From contig CAYGPQ010000004.1 in NCBI GenBank assembly GCA_964351775.1, positions 1 to 64,000 of the forward strand: DNA of 64,000 nt, in the 5' to 3' direction. This DNA comes from Kordia sp964351775 (GTDB lineage: Bacteria; Bacteroidota; Bacteroidia; Flavobacteriales; Flavobacteriaceae). Below the pieces are notes generated by a model. That model made no database searches. It was not told the origin of the DNA and saw nothing but the letters and a program-made list of their open reading frames with translations. The translations under genes were made by a program, and so were the position numbers. This document shows positions 1-8,057 of this stretch, piece by piece (positions within the stretch are counted from its first letter, which is position 1; each line of letters starts with the position of its first letter).

Positions 1-778
1 CGGCTTTAGAACCTTTAAACATTTTTATATTTTCTATGTTCAAAAACATATGAAAGATGACTTCCCAAGCACAGTTTCATACAATAGGTTTACCGAGCTG
101 ATGCAACAGAATTTGATGCCAATGACACTGTTCTTAAAGACGTGTTGTTTGGGAAAATGTACAGGGATTTCCTTTATAGATTCCACACCAGTTAGAGTAT
201 GTAAATCTAAAAGAATAGCTAATAATAAAGTATTCAAAGGCATTGCTACCACTGGGAAATCTACCATGGGTTGGTTTCATGGATTTAAACTTCATATCGT
301 TATAAATGACAAAGGAGAGATTCTAAATTTCACTATTACTGGGGCTAATGTAGATGATCGAACACCGCTAAAACAGGAACGATTCCTAGATAAAATATAT
401 GGTAAATTATTTGCGGACAAAGGGTATATTGGAAAAGAACTGATGCAGTTACTTTTTGTCGATGGAGTACATTTAATTACTTCAGTTAGGAATAATATGA
501 AGAACTCTTTAATGTCTATGAGTGACAAAATTTTACTTAGAAAACGCTCCATAATTGAAACAGTTAATGATGAACTCAAAAATATCTGTCAAATTGAGCA
601 TTCAAGACATAGAAGCTTTGGAAATTTCTTGTCAAATATCATCGCAGGTCTTATTGCATATAGCTTTTTACCTAAAAAACCATCTATTAAATATCAAACA
701 ATTAATTCAAATCAACTTGTTGCTTTTTAATCGAACTCAAGTTATTAACTAAAATTATGTAGCTTTTTTAAAACGGGT
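1..778 (+). mobile_element. IS982-family insertion sequence, right part (cut by window edge)
   Basis: The transposase reading frame is open from the first bases of the window, so the left end of the element lies outside. After the stop codon at 730 there is about 48 bp of non-coding sequence ending in AAAACGGGT at 770-778. Read from the other strand this begins ACCCGTTTT, which fits the ACC-starting ends usual for IS982 elements. The exact end is an inference because the left inverted repeat and the target duplication cannot be seen. Confidence 0.6.
2..730 (+). CDS. IS982-family DDE transposase, 5'-truncated by the window edge
   Basis: Transposase of the IS982 family, a DDE-type enzyme that cuts and joins the ends of its own insertion sequence. 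The frame is open upstream of the first ATG (position 50): codons 2-49 read GFRTFKHFYIFYVQKH, which matches the internal region before 'YNRF.ELM' in this family, so the ATG at 50 is not the start. Family blocks visible are FIDSTPVRVCK (first Asp near 179), MGWFHGFKLH, LFADKGYIGKEL (second Asp near 410) and IIETVNDELKN (catalytic Glu near 557). About 242 codons are present against about 290 usual, so only the N-terminus is missing. The visible part looks intact. Confidence 0.9.
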   Translation, partial: GFRTFKHFYIFYVQKHMKDDFPSTVSYNRFTELMQQNLMPMTLFLKTCCLGKCTGISFIDSTPVRVCKSKRIANNKVFKGIATTGKSTMGWFHGFKLHIVINDKGEILNFTITGANVDDRTPLKQERFLDKIYGKLFADKGYIGKELMQLLFVDGVHLITSVRNNMKNSLMSMSDKILLRKRSIIETVNDELKNICQIEHSRHRSFGNFLSNIIAGLIAYSFLPKKPSIKYQTINSNQLVAF

Positions 779-826
779 CAAAGCTAAACACAATACATCT
801 ATGACAGAAATTCCTGTTATTTCTAT

Positions 827-996
827 TATATAGCAAATTGGGCGATTAGTGTTTAATCTAAAGGTTTGTGTCTATTTGCAAAGTCGCCAAATCTTTTGAT
901 TTGGTATTAAAAGAGAAAAATTAAAACAAAATCAAAAGATTTAGCTTGTGGCTAATCCGAAAATAATTACTTGTTTTCTGCCCAACTTGCCATATA
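827..996. repeat. nested inverted repeats upstream of the DUF5677-like gene
   Basis: The 293-base gap 731-1023 has no gene. It holds an outer imperfect inverted repeat, 827-842 (tatatagcaaattggg) against 981-996, 14 of 16 matching. Inside it is a perfect 14-bp inverted repeat, 889-902 (aaatcttttgattt) against 929-942. This symmetry suggests a small mobile or recombination element, or a structured leader. I do not recognise it. Confidence 0.5.
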
Positions 997-1023
997 TTTA
1001 ACATTAAATACAATTCATAAGAT

Positions 1024-1902
1024 ATGAAACCGCAAGAGGAAATAGCTGAAATCATAAAAAGTATAGATGTTGAAATTCATCAGGTTTCTCGTCTTGATAC
1101 TTCTACCTCAGAAATTGCCATTCTTGCAAAAGGTGGCTTAATTAAGAATTTTGAATTTTTGAAAGAACTCTCCTCAAGTCATCCAAAAAATTATTTTTTT
1201 CTACTGAGTTCTTTAAGAGGGATTTGCGAAGACTTAATTTCAATCTCCTACATAAAAGATAATGTATCACAAGAAGAACTTAAAAAGTTATTTGAATTCA
1301 ACAAAACATATACTACAAGTCAAGCATTAAATAAACAATTCAATTTTTTCAAAAAATTTAAGCCTAATCAAAGAGTAGTTCATCCGAAATTAGTTGTTAA
1401 AGAAGATGTATTCAACGATACGAAAAGCAATTTAAGTGAATCTCATATTAAGAGAATTGCGAGAGAAAACGGAATTAAAAACTTACCATCAGTAAAAGAT
1501 ATGGCTGAAAAATCAGATTACGATTCTCTCTATGAATACATATATTATATGACTTCAGCTACTGTACACTTTAGATTAAATAATTTCACTAAACTTTGTT
1601 GGGGAGAATATAACAAAGATGGAGAGATTAAAGAATTTGAACTATCAACAGAAAATCAAAACAATTTTAGCGCGGAAACATGTCTTTGTTACGGAACTTT
1701 TCTATTTTCTGAAATGGTAGGAAAAACGGAATCAATTCTTAATCTTTCCGTAGAACTAATGATTGAAGTAAAAAAATTAAGAAAAATGCTTGATGAAAAT
1801 TTATGGCCTCATTTCTTAAATAGTGAACATCTTAATTTGAATAGTTATAAATTGCTTTTGGGAAGTATCCTATATGATAACGGGGATGAAAAAAGTACTT
1901 GA
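1024..1902 (+). CDS. DUF5677-like protein of unknown function
   Basis: A soluble 292-residue protein with no signal peptide or membrane segment. The middle part (roughly residues 45-185) has the pattern of DUF5677 proteins: a helical 'LSSLRGICEDLISISYI' segment, then 'LPSVKDMAEKSDYDSLYEYIYYMTSATVHF', which resembles their conserved Tyr- and His-containing helix. The biochemical role of that family is unknown. It stands alone between an insertion sequence and convergent genes, preceded by nested inverted repeats, so it may be accessory, horizontally acquired DNA. No partner gene is visible. The family assignment rests on residue pattern only. Confidence 0.5.
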   Translation: MKPQEEIAEIIKSIDVEIHQVSRLDTSTSEIAILAKGGLIKNFEFLKELSSSHPKNYFFLLSSLRGICEDLISISYIKDNVSQEELKKLFEFNKTYTTSQALNKQFNFFKKFKPNQRVVHPKLVVKEDVFNDTKSNLSESHIKRIARENGIKNLPSVKDMAEKSDYDSLYEYIYYMTSATVHFRLNNFTKLCWGEYNKDGEIKEFELSTENQNNFSAETCLCYGTFLFSEMVGKTESILNLSVELMIEVKKLRKMLDENLWPHFLNSEHLNLNSYKLLLGSILYDNGDEKST

Positions 1903-2276
1903 CACTATATATATAACTAGACCTAAATTTTTATTTTAACTTAATAATCGTGTATAACTCAATTTTTCAATTGATGAAGAGTAGTTTATATACATACAAC
2001 TAATTTTTATAACATGTAATGAAAAAAACTTCCTGTCATTACTCCAAAAAAGAAGAATAACAGAAAGTTTTAAATAAATGAGGTGCATTTAACAAGCAAT
2101 TAAAAGTTCAGAATTGTTTTCTAAGTATTCCCCAAAAGATATAATGTCTTTGATAGAAAACTTAGATTCTGGAATGTTGTGGCTTCAAAAATTCTTAACG
2201 AAAAATGATTGCTACACTGCGGAAAAGAGGGAAACCGTTATTGACTTTTATATGGAACTCACATTATTTATGATAA
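1903..2276. other. intergenic region with no supported gene
   Basis: This 374-base stretch separates convergent genes. It holds a likely minus-strand terminator (2022-2071). A short frame from a TTG at 2114 reads KYSPKDIMSLIENL and onward, then runs antisense into the metallo-hydrolase gene. It could be a gene remnant but I cannot support it. Nothing else recognisable. Confidence 0.4.
2022..2071 (-). terminator. probable intrinsic terminator for the metallo-hydrolase transcript
   Basis: 2025-2036 (aaaacttcctgt) pairs with 2060-2071 with one G-U pair. On the minus strand the stem ends in a run of seven T (2028-2022). It lies about 200 bp beyond the stop of the minus-strand gene at 2277. Confidence 0.4.
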
Positions 2277-3650
2277 TCAGATCATTACTTTCGCAACATC
2301 TGTCAATTTCGGAATGGTCGCGTTCCAATTGTATACATCTTTTATTTTGACTCTGAACGCATCTAAAGCTGTGGGTTCGCCATGAATTAGATATATTTTT
2401 TCAGGAATATTTTTAATATGTTGCATCCAGTTTAGTAAGTCTTTTTGATCGGCATGTGCCGATAAACTATCGATACTTTTAATGGTAGCTTTCACAGGAT
2501 AATATTTCCCGAAAAATCGAATTTCATGCACACCATCTTGCAATTGTCTGCCGCGTGTTCCTTCTGCCTGGTATCCAACTAATAAAACAGTGGTGGATGG
2601 TTCATCTATCAATTGTTGTAAATACGTAAGCACTCTTCCGCCAGTAACCATTCCGCTTCCAGCGATGATAATTTTAGACCGCGTATCATCAATGGTTTCC
2701 CAAGTTTCCTTATACGATTGTATGATATTGATATGATTGCACATCGCATTACATTCGTCAACTGACAGCTTATGCCATTTTGGAAAACGTCTGAAGACTT
2801 CCAATACATTTGCGCCCATAGGACTGTCTACAAAAATAGGAATGTTTGGAATTTTGTTCTTTTTGTAAAGTTTCCACAAAATGTACATTAAGGTTTGCAA
2901 ACGCTCTACGGCAAAACTCGGAATGATGAGATTTCCTTTGGTATGAATAATCTCTTTTATAATTGTCGTCAGTATTTCTTCTATATCTTCTTCGGGATGT
3001 AATTTATTGCCGTAGGTACTTTCTATAAACAAAAAATCAGCCCATTCCGGTGTTTTTGGATCGCTTAATAAATAGTCGTTTTGTCGTCCAATATCTCCCG
3101 AAAACACAAATCGTTTGGCATTTATATCCAGTTCAATAAACGTAGCTCCAATGATATGTCCGTTGTATTGAAATCGGTAGGAGATATGTTCCGATAAGGA
3201 AATCCATTTATCTTCAATTTCTACTTGAAATAAGTGGAGTGTTTTCCTAACATCTTCCAAAGTATAAAATGGTAATGCAGGATTGTGTCTTGAATAGTGT
3301 TCTTCATTTGCTTTTTTGGCTTCTTCCTCGTGAATTTTAGCGCTGTCTTTTAGTATAATCTCAGCAATGGCTAATGTTGGCGCCGTGCCAATAATTTTCC
3401 CGTGAAATCCTTGTTGGAGCAAACGCGGTAAATAACCAACATGATCTAAGTGTCCGTGTGTGAGTAACACCACATCAATAGCCGCTACATCTATTGGCAA
3501 GTCGCACCAGTTGAGTTCTCGGAGTTCTTTGAGTCCTTGAAACATGCCACAATCAATCAAAATAGTTTTTTCTGAGGTTTCCAAAAGAAACTTAGATCCC
3601 GTAACAACACCAGCTGCACCCAAAAAGTTGATCTTTACAAATTTTTCCAT
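2277..3650 (-). CDS. MBL-fold beta-CASP metallo-hydrolase (RNA-processing type)
   Basis: A 457-residue metallo-beta-lactamase-fold hydrolase of the beta-CASP/RMMBL class, whose members are zinc-dependent RNA endo- or exonucleases related to CPSF73 and YSH1. The metal-binding HGHLDH is at about residues 65-70. 'FSGDIGR' supplies a further metal ligand, a beta-CASP segment 'IAGSGMVTGGR' follows, and the C-terminal 'SIDSLSAHADQKDLL' is the RMMBL motif. I chose the ATG at 3650 (MEKFVKINFLGAAG) over an in-frame ATG at 3722. The family begins directly with this strand, and the ATG sits one base after the stop of the upstream gene, indicating translational coupling. Cytoplasmic. The substrate is unknown. 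Confidence 0.85.
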   Translation of the reverse strand: MEKFVKINFLGAAGVVTGSKFLLETSEKTILIDCGMFQGLKELRELNWCDLPIDVAAIDVVLLTHGHLDHVGYLPRLLQQGFHGKIIGTAPTLAIAEIILKDSAKIHEEEAKKANEEHYSRHNPALPFYTLEDVRKTLHLFQVEIEDKWISLSEHISYRFQYNGHIIGATFIELDINAKRFVFSGDIGRQNDYLLSDPKTPEWADFLFIESTYGNKLHPEEDIEEILTTIIKEIIHTKGNLIIPSFAVERLQTLMYILWKLYKKNKIPNIPIFVDSPMGANVLEVFRRFPKWHKLSVDECNAMCNHINIIQSYKETWETIDDTRSKIIIAGSGMVTGGRVLTYLQQLIDEPSTTVLLVGYQAEGTRGRQLQDGVHEIRFFGKYYPVKATIKSIDSLSAHADQKDLLNWMQHIKNIPEKIYLIHGEPTALDAFRVKIKDVYNWNATIPKLTDVAKVMI

Positions 3651-3651
3651 A

Positions 3652-4503
3652 TTAGGGGTTTTCAATTTTACATAATTGTGAGATTTCTTGTAGAATTTTC
3701 TGTTGTCGAATTTCAGAAACATTCAAGTGATCTAAAAAGAAATGATCGTCTAGCAATTCTCTGCACAGCACAATATCTCTGCTGAGTAAAAATTGTTTTT
3801 CTCTTTTAGTTAATAATGTTGACACCGTAATTGGATACAATCCCAATCGATCAATTCTGTCTTTTAACCCTTCATTTTGTGGATAATCCCAACTCAATAA
3901 ATACAAACCAGCGCAGTTTCCATACCTTAAAGCATCTTCCGTAAATCGTGTATTTGTCACCACCCAACCTTTGGTCAATGACGTTTTATTTTTGGAATTT
4001 GTATCCCAATGTATTTTTATATCTTGATAGCGCGAGTTGATGTATAACGGCACTTTGACATTACACGTAATTCCTTGTTCCGTATGAAATTTACATTCAA
4101 TCACCGTTGTTTCATTATTTTTATTCGCGATGATATCAACTTCATGCGATACACATTTTCCTTGTAAAAATTGACCAACTTCAGTGTCATACCCTGAATA
4201 TGTTAACACCGCACTGACAAAGCGTTCAAAAGGAAATCCAGTAGGGCCTAACTCATAAATTGCTTTTTTGAGCTTGTATTTGGAAGCAAAATGACTTTTT
4301 TTCTTTTTCAATAACGCAAATGCTCTGTTGTAAATTTCTTTGGTCGAAATTCCTTGGTACAATTCGTCGCGGACTTTATCTAAAATATGTTGAACTAAGA
4401 CATCATCTGCGCCAGTTTTTTTTAAGGAAGAACGCAATTTGTTTATTGAAAATTTCACTTTTTCACCAGATGCTTTCGTAATGATTATTGCTGTATTTTC
4501 CAT
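3652..4503 (-). CDS. ATP-cone domain protein with Mrr-like restriction-endonuclease fold
   Basis: A 283-residue protein with two recognisable parts. Residues about 3-90 are an ATP-cone, the nucleotide-sensing domain best known from ribonucleotide reductases and NrdR ('ITKASGEKVKFSINKLRSSLKKTGADD'). Residues about 95-215 form a restriction-endonuclease-like domain with the PD-(D/E)xK pattern: 'HEVDIIANK' followed by 'TVIECKFH'. The C-terminal about 60 residues are helical. The next gene, a beta-CASP hydrolase, begins one base after its stop, so the two products are probably made together. An ATP- or dATP-gated nuclease acting with an RNA/DNA-processing hydrolase is a reasonable inference, not established. 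Confidence 0.7.
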   Translation of the reverse strand: MENTAIIITKASGEKVKFSINKLRSSLKKTGADDVLVQHILDKVRDELYQGISTKEIYNRAFALLKKKKSHFASKYKLKKAIYELGPTGFPFERFVSAVLTYSGYDTEVGQFLQGKCVSHEVDIIANKNNETTVIECKFHTEQGITCNVKVPLYINSRYQDIKIHWDTNSKNKTSLTKGWVVTNTRFTEDALRYGNCAGLYLLSWDYPQNEGLKDRIDRLGLYPITVSTLLTKREKQFLLSRDIVLCRELLDDHFFLDHLNVSEIRQQKILQEISQLCKIENP

Positions 4504-4846
4504 TGGTTCGTTGTAAAAAAAGAGACAATCTTAAAAGTATAACTTTCGTCAAACTAAACCATGTGCTGAACTTGATTCAGTATTGATTCAGTTTGACATA
4601 ATCCTTGGGAATTAGTGTATTGAGATTCAGAATTAAATTCAGAATGCCGTTTATTAATACTTTTTAGACAAAATCTTTTTCTTTGATTGTAAAATTGATT
4701 TTTTTAGATAGTTACTTTTTTAGCGCGATTTCTATGATGTTAGTTTGTATTTGCTAAAACATTCTCAATACGATTTTTTAGTCTTTATTCTATGCTCTAA
4801 CAGCGCAGCGGTCTTTTGTATTTTGTTAGACGACAGTGATTTTTAT
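4504..4846. other. intergenic region containing one dispersed repeat copy
   Basis: A 343-base stretch between minus-strand genes with no supported gene. It carries two direct TTGATTCAGT repeats at about 4572-4592 and a reverse-orientation copy of a dispersed repeat at 4770-4841. The remainder is AT-rich and unremarkable. Confidence 0.5.
4770..4841 (-). repeat. dispersed intergenic repeat, copy A
   Basis: Read on the minus strand it shares the core gaccgctgcgctgttagag and agaataaagact with copies at 53914-53992 and 59907-59985. All three lie between genes, and all begin with CACTGT. Confidence 0.7.
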
Positions 4847-5254
4847 TTAGTTTGACTCAAAAAAGTCTTTCACCCAGGCTTTTACTTGATTGTCAGTCAT
4901 GCTATCTGCTTTTCTAATGCCTTTTATTTTTGTGCTCAAATTGCGATAATTTTCGTGTAATTCTTTGCTAAACTTTTCATTGGTTCCCGCAGGTCCAAAA
5001 ACGACCAAAGCTTCTGCATCTTTAATTTCAGTAGCAATTTCTTTAAAATAGCCCTTGAGTTGATGCTTTTCACGTTCTAAATATTTGCTATCCTGTACCA
5101 CATCTTGTGGACCACCTTTTTGCCGTGTTCCCGAACCGCCATGCGGATGAAAATGTTCTATGTTTGAAGAAATTGTATGTAGTGTATCTTTCTCATTTTC
5201 TAGGGTTACAATAAGAGCTTTATTCTTATCTAACCAAACGCCTATCTTTTTCAT
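4847..5254 (-). CDS. small eRF1/Dom34-like protein of the stress cluster
   Basis: A 135-residue soluble protein. The opening 'KKIGVWLDKNKALIVTLE', a central His/Gly-rich loop with a basic stretch (HFHPHGGSGTRQKGG), and 'ALVVFGPAGTNEKFSKEL' resemble the eRF1-like domain of bacterial release-factor-related proteins (the BaeRF and host-attachment group), which bind ribosomes or RNA. This is pattern similarity only; the molecular role is unknown. It lies 21 bp downstream of a universal stress protein gene on the same strand and probably shares that gene's FNR-box promoter at 6150-6192. That would link it to translation control during stress. Confidence 0.5.
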   Translation of the reverse strand: MKKIGVWLDKNKALIVTLENEKDTLHTISSNIEHFHPHGGSGTRQKGGPQDVVQDSKYLEREKHQLKGYFKEIATEIKDAEALVVFGPAGTNEKFSKELHENYRNLSTKIKGIRKADSMTDNQVKAWVKDFFESN

Positions 5255-5275
5255 CTGTTAGCTTTTTAATTGTTT

Positions 5276-6127
5276 TTAATTTCTTAAATCGTGTAATACT
5301 AATACAGGAACTTTGAAAAACGTCACTTCTTTTACCAATGGATTTGTGAATACACTTCCAAAAAATGAATGTTTTTTATTGATGAATGCCACCATATCAC
5401 TCTCTCTACTATCGACAAAAATATGTATGGCATCGTTGACAGCATTCAACGGTAAGGTGTGAAACGAGTAGCTATTGTCTTCAAAAATTTCTTTTAGTAA
5501 TTCTTGATTTTCTTTTTGACTTTTGTTTAATTCTCGATCTGAAATATGTAAAACCGCAATATTTGCATTGCATTTTTTTGCAATTTCTGTTACGTATTGC
5601 AATTCTCTTCTTTTATAGTGTGTTTTATAACTTGTTGGAAATACAATTTCTTTTGGGAGTGTATGTGGGGCATTTTCAGGAACTGCCAACACAGGACAGT
5701 TGCGTACTTTTTCCATTGCATGAATGGCTACGCTTCCAAAAACAGCATCTTTACTATTCGATTCCCCTTTTGTTCCCATGATAATGATTTCTATATCTTT
5801 TTTTTCCACCACAATTTTAATGGCTTCTACCACATCATTAAACATAGAAATAGTTTGAAAGCTATGATCTGTATTTTCTTCCGCACTGCGCTGGAGCAAA
5901 TCCACTACGCTTGCTAATTCCTTTTGTGAGGCTGCTTTTGCCGTTTCGTACGATTCACTTCCTTCCACCATATTGAATAAACTATCCATTAGATTTTTTG
6001 GTGCAGAAAATACATGTAAAAGGTATAAATCACAGGCATCATCTTGATACAATCGGGTTGCGTATTTTGCTGCGAGCCAAGCATTTTTGGAGAAATCGGT
6101 CGGGATTAATATTTTACGTCTCATCAT
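5276..6127 (-). CDS. universal stress protein, tandem Usp domains (1)
   Basis: A 283-residue protein of two fused Usp domains, soluble, expected to bind ATP and support survival during energy or oxygen stress. The first domain (about 1-150) starts 'KILIPTDFSKNAW' and ends with the ATP-binding pattern G-2x-G-9x-GS (GTKGESNSKDAVFGS) and 'CPVLAVP'. The second domain (about 160-283) keeps 'VFPTSYK' and 'KVPVLVLH' but lacks the glycine motif, so only one site should bind nucleotide. ATG at 6127; the adjacent ATG at 6124 is also possible. The promoter at 6150-6192 carries a perfect FNR-type palindrome. It heads a small operon with the eRF1-like gene. Confidence 0.92.
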   Translation of the reverse strand: MMRRKILIPTDFSKNAWLAAKYATRLYQDDACDLYLLHVFSAPKNLMDSLFNMVEGSESYETAKAASQKELASVVDLLQRSAEENTDHSFQTISMFNDVVEAIKIVVEKKDIEIIIMGTKGESNSKDAVFGSVAIHAMEKVRNCPVLAVPENAPHTLPKEIVFPTSYKTHYKRRELQYVTEIAKKCNANIAVLHISDRELNKSQKENQELLKEIFEDNSYSFHTLPLNAVNDAIHIFVDSRESDMVAFINKKHSFFGSVFTNPLVKEVTFFKVPVLVLHDLRN

Positions 6128-6149
6128 GATTAATTTTTAAATTATTGCT

Positions 6150-6192
6150 TAAAAATAAATGACTTCCATACGAATTACTATGATATAAATCA
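6150..6192 (-). promoter_or_regulatory. FNR-type operator and -7 box of usp (1)
   Basis: Operator TGATATAAATCA at 6181-6192 (8 of 8 defined positions). Minus-strand -7 box TATTTTTA at 6157-6150 (5 of 6 defined positions of TAnnTTTG). Palindrome centre to box start is 29.5 bp, placing the operator at about -41.5. Predicted leader is about 18 nt. Confidence 0.7.
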
Positions 6193-6194
6193 GC

Positions 6195-7022
6195 TTACTC
6201 CGGAATGACCATGAACGGAATTTTGAGGTGAAACCCTATTTTTTTGATGACAGGTTCGCGCGTGATACTTTCTATCATACTATGCGAATAATAGACCATG
6301 GCTAAGATGTCTATTTCAAGTTCTTCTATACAATCATTGATCTCCGTTGTTTTACTTGCGTATGTAGGAATCCAATGAAAACTGTGCACATAATTTTTTA
6401 GATATTGTCGCAGTGTTGTAAAATTCTTCTCTTGATGTTCCGTTAATCGGTCTTCTTCGTTGATATGAATCACTCTGATGGTTGCGTTGTACAAATCGGC
6501 TAATCTTTTTAGATAATGCAGTTCTTTTGCATCACAATACCTGTTGAAATCCGTTGGGAACGCAATTTGTTTTGGAGTGACAAACTCATAGTTATCAGGA
6601 ATCGCCAATACAGGGCAGGCTTTTACCTTTTTAAAAATCTTCGTAGTATTGCTGCCAAAAAGAATACTTTTAGCACCTGTGGCACCTTTTGTTCCCATGG
6701 CAACCAAATCAATAGCATGTTTTTCTATCGCCATTTCTATGGCATCATCCAAGCTTCCTAAGCTTAGAATGACTTCAAATTCATGATTTCCGTTTGCGTT
6801 TGTTTTTTCTATTTGAGCTTTTAGTTTTAATAAATCGTTTTTAGCATTTTCACGCATCGTAGTTAACAATTTATTGGAAAAACTAGATATTCTTGACGCT
6901 TTCAATTGCGTAGCGTTTAAGAGATAAAAAGTACAAGTTTCGTGTGCATATAACTTTAAAGTATATACAATTGCATTCCAAGCGTTGTCTGAAAAATCAG
7001 TTGGTAAAAGGATGTTTGTCAT
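6195..7022 (-). CDS. universal stress protein, tandem Usp domains (2)
   Basis: A 275-residue double-Usp protein, same architecture as its neighbours: N-terminal 'NILLPTDFSDNAW', ATP motif GTKGATGAKSILFGS and 'CPVLAIPD' in the first half, a degenerate second half opening 'IAFPTDFNRY' and ending 'IPFMVIPE'. I set the start at the ATG 7022 (MTNILLPTDFS). An in-frame ATG at 7070 would add 16 hydrophobic residues foreign to the family and lies upstream of the predicted transcription start (about 7042). Its operator overlaps the stop codon of the upstream gene, so it has its own promoter despite tight packing. Paralogue spread within the cluster suggests local duplication. Confidence 0.92.
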   Translation of the reverse strand: MTNILLPTDFSDNAWNAIVYTLKLYAHETCTFYLLNATQLKASRISSFSNKLLTTMRENAKNDLLKLKAQIEKTNANGNHEFEVILSLGSLDDAIEMAIEKHAIDLVAMGTKGATGAKSILFGSNTTKIFKKVKACPVLAIPDNYEFVTPKQIAFPTDFNRYCDAKELHYLKRLADLYNATIRVIHINEEDRLTEHQEKNFTTLRQYLKNYVHSFHWIPTYASKTTEINDCIEELEIDILAMVYYSHSMIESITREPVIKKIGFHLKIPFMVIPE

Positions 7023-7046
7023 GGTGTTCACTTTTAAAAGATGGTC

Positions 7047-7089
7047 TAAAATTAGTATCAAAAAGTACAATGTACTATGATATAAATCA
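7047..7089 (-). promoter_or_regulatory. FNR-type operator and -7 box of usp (2)
   Basis: Operator TGATATAAATCA at 7078-7089, identical to that of usp (1). Its last three bases are the stop codon of the upstream gene. The -7 box TAATTTTA at 7054-7047 keeps the same 29.5-bp spacing. Confidence 0.7.
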
Positions 7090-7941
7090 GTTTTGAGTGT
7101 ATGTTTTTGCAGGAATTACTAAAAATGGAATGTTCAAATGAAATCCAATTTTATTGACTTTAGAGCCAAAAAATAAGTTTTCAAAAAACGAATGCTTATT
7201 ATTTATCATTGCTAATAAATTTATCCGCGATTTTGTTTGAAACTCCGTGATGGATTTGGCTACATTGTGATCGTGTACCGTATGAAATATATGTGCAGTC
7301 TTTTCAAAGAAATGAGCTAATGTTTGCTTGGTAGCTTCTTGCGCAGCTGTGAGGCTATTTGTATAGGTGACATGTAAAATATTGATTCTGGAATGGTGTG
7401 ATTTGGCAATTTCTTTGATCAATTTTAGTTGTGTTTCTTGAAAATTAATTTCGTAATCAGACGGAAATAATATTTCATGTGGTTTTTCAAATGAAAAATC
7501 GTTCGGAATTGCCAATACAGGACATGTTGCATTTTTTATGACATGAACAGTATTGGTGCCAAATAAAATTCCTTGTATTCCTGAAGCGCCTTGTGTTCCC
7601 ATGACAATTAAATCTATGTTCCGTTGCTCTTGCAAATCATTAATTTCCGTCACCAACATATTAAATGCTGATATCTGAGAAAATGTATGTTTCGGATTTG
7701 CGAATTCGGTTTCAATTTTTTGTTGAACCTTATTTAATCCACTTTTTGAAGTTTCTTTCATGGCATCTATAAGTCCAAATTCTGCCGAACCAACTTCCAT
7801 ATATTCTACATGATAAATAACAGGCGTATAGGTGTTCAGTAAAATGAAATTACACTTTTTATCTTTAAACAATTGCACTGCATATTGGATAGCATTTACT
7901 GAATTGTCTGAGAAATCGGTTGGTAAAAGGATGTGTATCAT
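7087..7941 (-). CDS. universal stress protein, tandem Usp domains (3)
   Basis: A 284-residue double-Usp protein. The first domain carries 'HILLPTDFSDNSVNA', the ATP motif GTQGASGIQGILFGT and 'CPVLAIPND'. The second begins 'ILFPSDYEINF', lacks the glycine motif and ends 'IPFLVIPAKT'. Soluble, no signal peptide. It is flanked on both sides by paralogues on the same strand. Unlike the other usp genes I could not find the operator plus -7 box pair at the standard spacing upstream; only a one-mismatch palindrome at 8033-8044 lies about 98 bp away. It may therefore be controlled differently or by a more distant site. Confidence 0.92.
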   Translation of the reverse strand: MIHILLPTDFSDNSVNAIQYAVQLFKDKKCNFILLNTYTPVIYHVEYMEVGSAEFGLIDAMKETSKSGLNKVQQKIETEFANPKHTFSQISAFNMLVTEINDLQEQRNIDLIVMGTQGASGIQGILFGTNTVHVIKNATCPVLAIPNDFSFEKPHEILFPSDYEINFQETQLKLIKEIAKSHHSRINILHVTYTNSLTAAQEATKQTLAHFFEKTAHIFHTVHDHNVAKSITEFQTKSRINLLAMINNKHSFFENLFFGSKVNKIGFHLNIPFLVIPAKTYTQN

Positions 7942-8057
7942 GATTTTTAGTTTTAAGATGAAACAGCTATTATTAATCTTTAATCACATAGCAGAATGAT
8001 TGTAAGGATGTTCCATGTGACAGATAAAAAAGTAATAATTATCAACACATGAAACAA

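Noticed and set aside
827..996. Integron attC-like site
   Set aside because: The outer repeats carry GGGC/GCCC ends in the opposite order to the R''...R' boxes of attC, and there is no integrase or cassette array.
2114..2350. Plus-strand 78-codon frame starting at a TTG
   Set aside because: It runs antisense into the metallo-hydrolase gene; its upstream part might be a gene remnant but there is no start context or family match.
4532..4574. FNR-type promoter ahead of the ATP-cone gene
   Set aside because: A TACTTTTA box exists at 4539-4532 but at the right distance only TGCTGAACTTGA is found, a poor match to the palindrome.
8033..8044. TAATAATTATCA as an FNR operator for the usp gene at 7087
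   Set aside because: No -7 box lies at the 29.5-bp spacing and the distance to the gene is about 98 bp.
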